From the NCBI RefSeq assembly GCF_022827545.1, contig NZ_CP094669.1, positions 1,020,001 through 1,084,000 of the forward strand: DNA of 64,000 nt, written 5' to 3'. The position numbers and the translations under genes are program-made. The notes below the pieces were generated by a model. That model saw nothing but the letters and a program-made list of their open reading frames with translations, made no database searches and was not told where the DNA came from. Each line of letters begins with the position of its first letter. The stretch's first letter is position 1. This DNA is from Hymenobacter tibetensis (GTDB lineage: Bacteria > Bacteroidota > Bacteroidia > Cytophagales > Hymenobacteraceae). Shown here one piece after another: positions 26,667-34,084 of the stretch.

Positions 26667-27407
26667 TTAGTTGAAGCTGTTGGCGCTGATCTTAGAGCCT
26701 TCTTTCAGGTAGACGTTAGCTTCTTCTACCACTTGATTAGGCCGCTTCGACCGCTCCTGGCCTGTACCTTCACCCACACCTGGGGCCGACGTAGCCGACG
26801 TAGGGGTGAATAGAACTACCACGTCGTTGTCTACGAACTTGTTATAAGAACGCAAGTCGCGAATGAGAGCCGCATGGCGGGCTTCCACCGACACAATTTT
26901 GCCGGCAAGCAATAGGTTCACATCAGATTCAATGTAGCGTCCAGCACCGTTATAAGCAGCTACTCCTAAGTCTTCAAACTTTTGAGCTGCTTCCAGTACG
27001 CTGTTCTTTTCATTGAAATTGATGGTGCTGAAGTCAGGCTCCAATGCTTTGATGGCGCTAGTACCAAGGGCCGCTTTGAGGAAGTTGGCGTGGGCCAACT
27101 CGTGCAATGCCAAGTCATCGAAAATCTGCTTTTCAGCAGCAGAGGCGTTGGCATAATACTGGCCAGCCTTCACCTGAACGTAGAAAGCAGCTTCCAGCTG
27201 CTCTAGAGCGTACGCGTAATTCAAAATGCCGGTGTCGCCGGTACCCACATCAATACGGTTGTTGCTGTCTTCGCTGTCATCGTCGCAGCCAGCTAGCAGG
27301 AGGCCGCCAACAGCCATGCTAGCGCCGGAGTAGCGCAGAAACGAGCGGCGGGAAGTTGGGGAAGTCAGCTTATCGGCTGGCTCAGGAGGAAGGAGAAGCT
27401 TGGTCAT
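26667..27407 (-). CDS. Ferritin-like lipoprotein with Tat signal (first of tandem pair)
   Basis: 246 residues from the ATG at 27407; an ATG five codons upstream (27422) is also possible and neither has a strong ribosome site. The signal combines a twin-arginine motif (SRRSFLRYSG) with a lipobox (LLLAGC), so it is a Tat-dependent lipoprotein. The mature domain has a ferritin-like pattern with E(Q)LEAAFY, LALHELAHANFL and SVEARHAALIRDLRS. Folded export by Tat fits a protein that binds its metal cofactor in the cytoplasm. First gene of a two-gene unit; a 22-bp-spaced direct repeat sits upstream at 27491-27525. Confidence 0.86.
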   Translation of the reverse strand: MTKLLLPPEPADKLTSPTSRRSFLRYSGASMAVGGLLLAGCDDDSEDSNNRIDVGTGDTGILNYAYALEQLEAAFYVQVKAGQYYANASAAEKQIFDDLALHELAHANFLKAALGTSAIKALEPDFSTINFNEKNSVLEAAQKFEDLGVAAYNGAGRYIESDVNLLLAGKIVSVEARHAALIRDLRSYNKFVDNDVVVLFTPTSATSAPGVGEGTGQERSKRPNQVVEEANVYLKEGSKISANSFN

Positions 27408-27490
27408 AGCGGGGTAGTACATCTAAGTTGTGTGAAACATGAGTTGATGTACGGTGAGTGCTTTGTTTGCCACCCCATGCAAGCATGTAA

Positions 27491-27525
27491 TTACGTGTTT
27501 GTTGGTACGGATTTACGTGTTTGTT
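27491..27525 (-). promoter_or_regulatory. Direct repeat, candidate operator of the ferritin-like operon
   Basis: The 13-mer TTACGTGTTTGTT occurs at 27491-27503 and again at 27513-27525, a 22-base period (two helical turns), about 85-120 bases upstream of the ferritin-like gene on the minus strand, where it reads AACAAACACGTAA. It lies outside coding sequence. Confidence 0.6.
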
Positions 27526-27559
27526 ACGATGGTTTCGTGTGTAGATGACTACATAGAAA

Positions 27560-27598
27560 AAGCCAAATTATTGTTGTGTTTACATATAATTTTGGCTT
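27560..27598 (-). terminator. Hairpin terminator for the YdeP-like gene
   Basis: Arms 27560-27571 and 27586-27598 pair with a single bulge; on the minus strand the stem is followed by five T residues. It is the second of two hairpins downstream of the molybdoenzyme gene. Confidence 0.75.
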
Positions 27599-27608
27599 CT
27601 TAAAGCAG

Positions 27609-27659
27609 AAGAGGCACCCAAACAGTCCAATTAAGCTGAACCGTTTGGATGCCTCTTTT
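27609..27659. terminator. Hairpin directly after the YdeP-like gene
   Basis: A 15-bp stem with one G-T pair (27609-27623 with 27643-27657), 19 bases beyond the stop of the molybdoenzyme gene, and followed by T-runs on the plus strand. Together with 27560-27598 it makes a tandem terminator. Confidence 0.75.
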
Positions 27660-27677
27660 CTCGACTAAAACCCCCTG

Positions 27678-30233
27678 CTAAGCCGGTACCGCCACCCGGT
27701 CCGGGGTGCTGATGCGGTTGCCGACGGGCGCCTCCACCGGAGCCACCGTTACAATCACAAATTTCGAGGTGGGCGTGTTGCTCTTGTAAGCCACGCTGCC
27801 GATGGGTACCAGCACGTTGCCCTCGGGGAAATACATGGCGCAGTTACCCTTCGGAATGTCGTAGGGAATGGCAATGAATTTCTCGGCGTGCCGCTGTTGG
27901 CCTTCGAAATGGCTGGTGATGTTCACCAGGCCTTTCCCCTTGATGCCCCGGTCGGCCATGTCTTCCGGGTTGAGGAGGATAATGCGCCGCTCGCCATAGA
28001 TTCCCCGGTACCGGTCGTTGTAGTCGTACACGGTGGTGTTGAACTGGTCGTGGCTGCGGATGGTCATCATCACCAGTTGGTCGGATTCCAGCACGTGCTG
28101 TTCGAAAGGAGTAGCCGTGAAGTTAGCCTTGCCGTTCTCGGTGGTGAAGTTCCGTTCGCGCGGACCGTTGGGTAAGTAGAAGCCGCCTGGGTGCCGCACT
28201 TTCGTGTTAAATTCCTCGAAGCCAGGGATAGTACGCGCCACATACTCGCGGACCAAGTCGTAGTTCTCGGTGCAGCCCACCCAGTCCACGGTGCTTCGGT
28301 CGCCGAGGGTGGCAATGGCCATGCCGCACACAATGGCTACTTCGCTGAGCATCTGGTCGGATATGGGTTCCAGCACGCCCTTGCTCATACTCACTACGCC
28401 CATCGAGTTTTCACAGGTCATGAACTGTTGCCCCGATTTTTGCACGTCAATATCAACGCGGGACTTGCACGGCAGCAACAGCGCCATTTCCCCGTTGACG
28501 AGGTGGCTGCGGTTGAGCTTGGTTGTGATGTGCACCGAGAGGCGCAGCTTGCGCATGCCTTCGGCCACAAACTCGGTGTCGGAGCAAGCCGAAAGCATGT
28601 TGCCGCCCAGCGCTATAAATACCTTGACTTTGCTTTCATAGAGCGCCTTCACGGCCTCTACGGTATCCCAGCCAAACTCCCGGGGCGGCTCGAAGCTGAA
28701 TTCCTTGGCCAGCGCATCCAAAAACTCGGTGCTCGGCCGCTCCCAGATGCCCATAGTTCGGTCGCCTTGCACGTTGGAGTGGCCGCGCACGGGGCACAGG
28801 CCAGCCCCCGCAATACCCACGGCGCCTTTCAGGAAGTGCATGTTTACCACTTCTTGAATGGTGTACACCCCGTTTTTCTGTTGCGTAAGGCCCATAGCCC
28901 AGCACGTGATAATCTTTTTATGACGGGCTATCAAATTAGCGGCCTCCTGAATCTGCACCTTCTTCAGGCCGCTGGCTTCCTCGATATCAGCCCACTCGGT
29001 GAGGTCTAGGTTGTGCACCAGCGCATCATAGCCGGTGGTGTACTCCTGAATAAACGAGTGGTCGAGCACCTGACCGGGGTTCAGGGCTTCCGCTTCGAGC
29101 AGACATTTCATGATGCCGCGCATCACTAGCTGGTCGCTGTTGATGCGCACTTGCAGGAAAATGTCGGTGATGGGGGTGCCGTCGCCGAGCAAAGTGCCCA
29201 ACGCCTTCAGCGGGTTCATGAAATCCTGCGGGTTTTTGAAGTGGTTGAGGCCCGCTTCCAGCAAGGGGTTGATGCTGATGATTTTGGCGCCGTTGTGCTT
29301 GGCTTTCTGCAAGGCCGTGAGCATCCGCGGGTGGTTGGTGCCTGGGTTTTGCCCAATAATGAGGATGACTTCGGCCTCGTAGATGTCGTTGAGCGTTACG
29401 GTGCCTTTGCCTAGGCCAGTGGTGTTGCTTAGAGCCGCGCCGCTGCTTTCGTGGCACATATTAGAGCAGTCGGGCAGGTTGTTGGTGCCAAACTGCCGCA
29501 CAAACAGCTGGTAGAGATAGGCCGGCTCATTGGGTACTTTGCCCGAAGTATAGAAAATGGCCTCGTGCGGCGACGGCAAGGCGTTCAGCTCTTGCCCTAC
29601 CAGGTCGAACGCTTCGGGCCAGGAGATGGGCGTGTAGTGCGTGGCACCCGGCCGCAGCACCATCGGGTGAGTGATACGGCCGGCGTTGTTCAGGTCGCGG
29701 TCCGTCATGCGTGAAAGGTCCACGAGGCTGTGCTTGGCAAAGAACTCGGGGCCTACCGGGTCCGATTGCGCGTCGGAGGCCGTAGCTTTGGCGCCGTTTT
29801 CGCAAAACTCGGCTACGGAGCGGTGTTCATCAGGGTCGGGCCATGCGCAGCTCGAGCAGTCGAAGCCATCTTTCTGGTTGAGCTTCAGCAGCGCATGGGT
29901 GCCCCGTACCGGCCCGTCCTCGCTGAACGCAAACGCCCCCGACTTCAGCACGGCCGTCACGCCGGCCGCTACCTTGGCGGGCTTGCCAAGCTTGAGGCCC
30001 GTAAATTCTTCGGGTGGTTGCGCCAGAATTGGGTGCTTGTGCTTGGCGCCCAGCGTGTCCGGCGCTTCCATCGGGCGCTCATCCAACGACTTCCGGTCGG
30101 GCGACGTGCTCCAATGGTCGGCGGTAGGGGCGGTGCCTTGGTCGGGCCGCTCCCCGCTCTTCGGTACGTTGTTGGCGGTTTGCTGTTCTATTTTGCCTGC
30201 TTTGCTAGGGTCTTCAGCCGGAGATTTTTCCAT
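27678..30233 (-). CDS. YdeP/FdhF-like molybdopterin oxidoreductase
   Basis: 851 residues from the ATG at 30233; the open frame extends 28 codons further but through a repeat-bearing intergenic region. The family (formate dehydrogenase-like alpha subunit, YdeP type) is recognised by DGFDCSSCAWPDP (Cys126, Cys129), AEFCENGAKA (Cys144), the molybdopterin-binding NMCHESSGAALSNTTGLGKG, IIGQNPGTNHPRML and the C-terminal RNFTTENGKANF and SHDQFNTTVYDYNDRYRG. E. coli YdeP is linked to acid resistance; its substrate is unknown. An added disordered, charged N-terminal stretch of about 65 residues is unusual. No fdhD or electron-transfer subunit is next to it. No Tat signal, so cytoplasmic. Confidence 0.92.
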   Translation of the reverse strand: MEKSPAEDPSKAGKIEQQTANNVPKSGERPDQGTAPTADHWSTSPDRKSLDERPMEAPDTLGAKHKHPILAQPPEEFTGLKLGKPAKVAAGVTAVLKSGAFAFSEDGPVRGTHALLKLNQKDGFDCSSCAWPDPDEHRSVAEFCENGAKATASDAQSDPVGPEFFAKHSLVDLSRMTDRDLNNAGRITHPMVLRPGATHYTPISWPEAFDLVGQELNALPSPHEAIFYTSGKVPNEPAYLYQLFVRQFGTNNLPDCSNMCHESSGAALSNTTGLGKGTVTLNDIYEAEVILIIGQNPGTNHPRMLTALQKAKHNGAKIISINPLLEAGLNHFKNPQDFMNPLKALGTLLGDGTPITDIFLQVRINSDQLVMRGIMKCLLEAEALNPGQVLDHSFIQEYTTGYDALVHNLDLTEWADIEEASGLKKVQIQEAANLIARHKKIITCWAMGLTQQKNGVYTIQEVVNMHFLKGAVGIAGAGLCPVRGHSNVQGDRTMGIWERPSTEFLDALAKEFSFEPPREFGWDTVEAVKALYESKVKVFIALGGNMLSACSDTEFVAEGMRKLRLSVHITTKLNRSHLVNGEMALLLPCKSRVDIDVQKSGQQFMTCENSMGVVSMSKGVLEPISDQMLSEVAIVCGMAIATLGDRSTVDWVGCTENYDLVREYVARTIPGFEEFNTKVRHPGGFYLPNGPRERNFTTENGKANFTATPFEQHVLESDQLVMMTIRSHDQFNTTVYDYNDRYRGIYGERRIILLNPEDMADRGIKGKGLVNITSHFEGQQRHAEKFIAIPYDIPKGNCAMYFPEGNVLVPIGSVAYKSNTPTSKFVIVTVAPVEAPVGNRISTPDRVAVPA

Positions 30234-30291
30234 GATAGGTAAGCTTCTAAGAATAGTGTGGTTGTGGTACAGTGATGCGTGCTGAAACAGA

Positions 30292-30383
30292 ACGTCATGC
30301 TGCCTTTCCCAGAGCACTTCATCGGTGTCAGCAAACAGCGTTTACCACCCGAGTGAAAGGCGCCGGAGAAAGCAGCATGACGT
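30292..30383. repeat. 92-bp imperfect palindromic element
   Basis: Outer arms of 12 perfect bases (30292-30303, ACGTCATGCTGC, with 30372-30383), continuing as imperfect pairing inward. GTCATGCTG resembles the outer part of the REP-like element at 5565, and the total length is close to the elements at 5565 (86) and 16142 (90). It sits between the Mn-catalase and YdeP-like genes. Confidence 0.6.
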
Positions 30384-30432
30384 GTATAGACCACCCCAAG
30401 GGCGGTTGCAGCCAAGTAATTACCGGGAGCTG

Positions 30433-31305
30433 CTACAGGCCTAAGGTGTCTTTGATGTTGCCCACCACACTATCGGTCAGGGTCATCTGCTCTTTCTGGG
30501 CGTGGCCTTCGGGCACGGGAGGCGCCAGCTTGGGCTCTCCGCCCAGCGGCTCGGCTTTCATGACGTGGAACTCGCCTTTGCCGTCAATAGAAGGGCCCTG
30601 GGTCCAGCGGCCGTTCGGCGTACCCAGGTCGTTGACGCTGGTGCTCACGAAAGCGTAGCTGAACTGCTGCACTTCCTGGCTTTGCGGAAACGAGTTTGGA
30701 ATAGGATGCACGCCCTGCACGCCGCCCAACTCTTCGAGTACGGCCAGCCACTGGTTCTGGTGCATACTGTCGCGAGCAATCAGAAAGGAAAGCATGTCTT
30801 TCATGCCGGGGTCGTCGGTCATTTCCCACAAACGGGTAGCCAGTACGCGGCCAGTGCTTTCCGCCATTACGTTGGCATACATGTCGGCGGCGGTGTTGCC
30901 ACTGCCCACCACCCACGAGCCGTTGAACGGTACGCCATTGGCATCAACAGCCATAGCCGCCAAGCCCGACGACAAAAAGTGACGCGGGTCCATGCCGCCC
31001 AGAATGGCACCTACCATTTTGTCTTTCGCCATTTCCTCTTTCAGACTGGTAGGAGCGCCTTCCAGGTTGAGGGCCACGGCCGTAGCGAGCATCTCGATGT
31101 GGGCCATTTCCTCGGTGCCGGTTTCGAGAAGCATGTCGCGGTACTTTGCGGGCCCGCGGTTGCCCCAGGCCTGAAACAGATACTGCAAACACACCCTGAT
31201 TTCGCCTTCGATGCCGCCAATGGCTTGCTGCAACATGCGCGCGAAAACGGGGTTAGGGCGGTCGACCCGAACTTTGTATTGCAACTCCTTATCGTGATAG
31301 AACAT
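30433..31305 (-). CDS. Manganese catalase
   Basis: 290 residues, the normal length. The enzyme splits hydrogen peroxide with a dimanganese centre. All five ligands known from the Lactobacillus plantarum enzyme are in place: Glu35 (GGIEGEIRV), Glu66 and His69 (GTEEMAHIEM), Glu149 (NVMAEST) and His182 (RDSMHQNQW). The opening MFYHDKELQY is diagnostic for the family. The C-terminal tail (about 225-290) is Pro/Gly-rich as in other members. Cytoplasmic, as no signal is seen. Upstream of the YdeP-like gene on the same strand, near YciE/YciF, a frequent grouping in stress loci. Confidence 0.95.
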   Translation of the reverse strand: MFYHDKELQYKVRVDRPNPVFARMLQQAIGGIEGEIRVCLQYLFQAWGNRGPAKYRDMLLETGTEEMAHIEMLATAVALNLEGAPTSLKEEMAKDKMVGAILGGMDPRHFLSSGLAAMAVDANGVPFNGSWVVGSGNTAADMYANVMAESTGRVLATRLWEMTDDPGMKDMLSFLIARDSMHQNQWLAVLEELGGVQGVHPIPNSFPQSQEVQQFSYAFVSTSVNDLGTPNGRWTQGPSIDGKGEFHVMKAEPLGGEPKLAPPVPEGHAQKEQMTLTDSVVGNIKDTLGL

Positions 31306-31489
31306 GGGCTGAAAAAGTTAAATAGAAAGGCGGCCAGCACGTGCCAGCCCGCCATTCTATACGACCCATCTTCATGCCCTAGACGCTGGGAAAACACGTA
31401 TTTTCAGCGTATAAACCCGCAAAACCTCGATAGTTGTACCCAGAATAAGCGGCTACTCCCCAGCAAGCGCCACTGTAGAAAGCCAGGGC

Positions 31490-32350
31490 TTACAACGTGC
31501 AGCTGGTGTTTTTGCCTCCTTCGCGCAGCACCCAGTTGCCGGGTTGGCCGAGCCAGTGCAAACGACCATCGGGGGCAACCTGATTGGCGAAATCGAGGGA
31601 ACATACGTCCAGCGTTTCCGTCCCGACCTTGTTGACGCGTAGGTGCTCCACGTACTGCAGCTCCAGCTTGCCGGTGTCGAGGCAGCTGGGGTGCAGGGCC
31701 AGGTTGTGGTTCAAGGACGGCATGGCCGCCGACGGGTACAGCAGCCCGTCAAAGAAATCCCCCAACTTGCAGGCTTCGGCTATGGCAATGGAAAAGCGGT
31801 AGTGGTGGGCATTTTCCTCGGATACGGGCCGCGTGAAAATCCGCGTAAGAAAAGCGGAAACCACTCGCACCGACGACGGAAGCTGCTGCAACACTTGGCG
31901 CAGGGTATGGTCCCGGTCGGAGTGGGGGTCGTCGGGGCTTTGGTCGGCGGGGTGGAAGCTAACCAGGCGCAGCGGCTGCCGGCTGATCCAGCGGCTGATG
32001 ATGATTTCATCCTGAGGCTGCACGCCCGCCTCAAAAAAGGGCGGGTGCCAGGTGGCGCTGGCGTAGAACATGGGCACACCCGCGCGGTTGGCCCGCTGGT
32101 CGTGGGCTATGCGCTCCGGCGGCGGATACGACACGTCCTGCACCCGTTGCGGCAGCTCCTGGCACGGAATGCCCCGGTATACCAGCGTGCCAGCCGGTAG
32201 CTCCAGGCAGCGGATGTTGGGCTCGGTGAGCAGCCAGCGTACTCGGGTGGATAAGGAACTGATAGAATGGCGTCGGCAGCTTAAATGGCGCAGCCTTCGA
32301 AGCTGCCGGCGTATGGTGGCTTCTGTGGCCTGGGGGGGCGGCACACTCAT
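31490..32350 (-). CDS. RES-domain protein (putative NAD-degrading toxin)
   Basis: 286 residues from the ATG at 32350, which overlaps the stop of the STAS gene by ATGA. The RES domain spans about residues 55-225: VYRGI (Arg59), SYPPPERIAHDQRANRAGVPMFYAS (here given as SYPPPER then QRANRAGVPMFYAS), FFEAG (Glu107), AIAEACKLGDFFDGLLYPS (Ser207) and NHNLAL. These match the conserved Arg, Glu and Ser of the family and the PPPE...RAN.xGxxxxY subgroup. Characterised RES toxins (MbcT) destroy NAD by phosphorolysis and are held in check by an Xre-type antitoxin. No such antitoxin is adjacent. An extra basic N-terminus (residues 14-40) and a C-terminal segment of about 60 residues are present. Substrate and toxicity are inferred. 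Confidence 0.82.
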   Translation of the reverse strand: MSVPPPQATEATIRRQLRRLRHLSCRRHSISSLSTRVRWLLTEPNIRCLELPAGTLVYRGIPCQELPQRVQDVSYPPPERIAHDQRANRAGVPMFYASATWHPPFFEAGVQPQDEIIISRWISRQPLRLVSFHPADQSPDDPHSDRDHTLRQVLQQLPSSVRVVSAFLTRIFTRPVSEENAHHYRFSIAIAEACKLGDFFDGLLYPSAAMPSLNHNLALHPSCLDTGKLELQYVEHLRVNKVGTETLDVCSLDFANQVAPDGRLHWLGQPGNWVLREGGKNTSCTL

Positions 32351-32745
32351 TTGGGCGTAGGGGGGTTCAGAGGAGAAATGGGTGGTATGGAGTCGTGGAG
32401 CAAGGATTGGGGGCCCTGGTAGTTGCCGGTGGTTTGCAAGTGCAGCAGTTGGCTTAGCCCGCTTTCCACCAGCTGGTCGAGCACGGTGGTTGGCATGCCG
32501 CACCAGTGCAACGACACCCCTATGAGGCGGGCCTGCCGGTCGGCGTTGAGAATGCCTCGCTGGCCCTGCCAGTTCAGGCGTTCCAGGTGCTGGCAGTCGA
32601 TCCACACCACGGCCAGCCCGTTGGCTATGGCCTGGCTGATAGCAGACTCCAGTTGCCGGGCAGCTTCCTGGTCGGTGCAGCACCCACGCAGGCTTACGCC
32701 TATTGTACCTTGGCTTTGTTGGATATAGGTTGTGAAGGCGGTCAT
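32347..32745 (-). CDS. STAS-domain protein paired with the RES gene
   Basis: 132 residues from the ATG at 32745; longer starts are possible but the domain begins at once. The STAS fold (as in anti-sigma factor antagonists) shows in TIGVSLRGCCTDQEAARQLE, VVWIDCQHLERL, GILNADRQARLIGVSLHWCG and LVESGLSQLLHL. At the point where active anti-anti-sigma factors have a phosphorylatable Ser, this protein has Asn58-Trp59-Gln60, so switching by serine phosphorylation is unlikely. The C-terminus is a short Pro-rich tail. The ATGA overlap with the RES gene means the two are co-translated, STAS first, the order usual for antitoxins. No sigma factor or anti-sigma kinase is nearby. Confidence 0.78.
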   Translation of the reverse strand: MTAFTTYIQQSQGTIGVSLRGCCTDQEAARQLESAISQAIANGLAVVWIDCQHLERLNWQGQRGILNADRQARLIGVSLHWCGMPTTVLDQLVESGLSQLLHLQTTGNYQGPQSLLHDSIPPISPLNPPTPK

Positions 32746-33146
32746 CGGCCCGGTGCCTTTGCAACGGCACATGCCGAAGACTCCAACAGCAAAGCTACTG
32801 GCTACCCAAGCGCGCGGACTAGGGGAAAATGCTGATTTACTTGTGCGTATTACGCTGATTTTACTGGTGCGTACTAGCACAGCAAGCGCCCACTAAAGAC
32901 CCTACTACGCAGTAATATCTGCTGGTGTAAGCTATGGGTGTGTTGGTGAGCGAGAGCCCCAAACGCAAGCTGGTACCCTGGCCGGGCAAATAAAAGCCAA
33001 TGAATACGCGTACTCTGGAGTGGGAAGTAGCAATAGTCGGGTTGTAGAGCGAACAAGCGCTACTTAGAAAACCACCTCTACATTGGAAATAGTGGGCCTA
33101 TCCTGCGCAGTGCCACAAAAGCCGCCGCCCATACCTATGCCAGCAA

Positions 33147-33184
33147 AAAGGTCCAGGCTTCGTAAACCCGAAGCCTGGACCTTT
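33147..33184. terminator. Hairpin terminator after the YciE/YciF gene
   Basis: A 16-bp perfect stem (33147-33162 and 33169-33184) with a 6-base loop and a T-run on the minus strand. The 459-base gap between the STAS gene and this gene holds only this hairpin; I see no other gene or RNA there. Confidence 0.92.
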
Positions 33185-33204
33185 CAAGAAATCTATGGAG
33201 AAGG

Positions 33205-33702
33205 CTATTCAGCCTTGGCGTTGAGGTAGTTTTTGGCTAGATCGTTCAATTTGGTGTCGGCCAGCTGCTCTTCTTCCAGGGTCTGGCGGAGCAAATCGGC
33301 GGCGTCGGTGTGGCCGAGGCGTTCCGCGAAGTGAGCGGCCGTGCCGTAGCCCGAAATTTCGTAGTGCTCGATGCGCTGGGAGGCGGCAATCAGGGCGGCG
33401 TCCATTACTTCTTCCGTCGCGTTTTCCGACATCGTTTCCTGGCCTTCGGCAATCAGGCCTTCCATGGCTTTGCAGGTGTGGCCGCTCAGGTCTAGCTGCA
33501 AGTTTTTGCCGATTTGTTCGAGCCGGGCCACTTGGTTTTCCGTCTCGCGGATATGGCGCTCAATGCCTCTACGCAAGCGGCCGTCTTTGGCGGCACTGGC
33601 CATCTGGGGCAGGGCCTTGGTCAATTGCTGTTCAGCACTGTACAGGTCCTTTAGCTGCATTTCGAACAGGTCGTCGAGCGTCTCTAGTTTGTCGAATAAC
33701 AT
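33205..33702 (-). CDS. YciE/YciF ferritin-like protein (DUF892)
   Basis: 165 residues from the ATG at 33702 (MLFDKLETLDDLFEMQLKDLYSAEQQL), the typical start of the family; the frame is open nine codons earlier. DUF892 proteins are four-helix bundles of the ferritin type (E-Q-L, E-Q, H-I-R-E-T-E-N-Q, E-H-Y-E-I-S-G-Y-G metal-ligand patterns). They are induced by stress in enterobacteria and often lie near manganese catalase, as in this window. Cytoplasmic. The biochemical role is not established. A perfect hairpin terminator follows. Confidence 0.94.
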   Translation of the reverse strand: MLFDKLETLDDLFEMQLKDLYSAEQQLTKALPQMASAAKDGRLRRGIERHIRETENQVARLEQIGKNLQLDLSGHTCKAMEGLIAEGQETMSENATEEVMDAALIAASQRIEHYEISGYGTAAHFAERLGHTDAADLLRQTLEEEQLADTKLNDLAKNYLNAKAE

Positions 33703-34022
33703 GGCAAAGAAGTTAGGTGAGTGGAACAAGTTGCCAAGGGTGTTTTGGCTGGTACTATGTACGCCGCTGTTTGGCCCTCGTTTCCAACCTACCGGTAGCC
33801 GCTTCCTGTTCAGGTGCCAAGCAGCAAAACCGTTGATATTTTATAAGCGCCTTTAAGTCAGTGAATTGTAAACGTTGCCTGCGCTCTGGCAGTCGGTAGC
33901 CTTCGGGAGGTGCTGGATGAAAACCCGTACTTTTTTCAAACGCTTTCAGTAGAAACCACAGGCTGGTGATAACCGCGTAAGCGCTGTCCTAGCCGCGGGC
34001 GCGTCACCACCATCAGACAACG

Positions 34023-34060
34023 CAACGGGGCCCACCATACCAGCATGGTGGGCCCCGTTG
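34023..34060. terminator. Hairpin after the secreted protein at 34085
   Basis: A 16-bp perfect stem (34023-34038 and 34045-34060) with a 6-base loop, beginning 25 bases beyond the gene's stop. It lacks a T-run, which is common for Bacteroidota terminators. The rest of the 382-base gap 33703-34084 shows nothing I can name. Confidence 0.75.
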
Positions 34061-34084
34061 TGGAGCGCGAAAACCAACCGGCGG

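Noticed and set aside
25628..27407. The two ferritin-like genes as one gene broken by a frameshift
   Set aside because: Each has its own Tat signal, complete ferritin-like domain and stop, separated by 43 bases; they are tandem paralogues.
32351..32770. N-terminal extension of the RES gene to 32770
   Set aside because: It would overlap the entire STAS gene in another frame; the Arg/Pro-rich extension shows no domain, while the ATG at 32350 makes a normal ATGA overlap.
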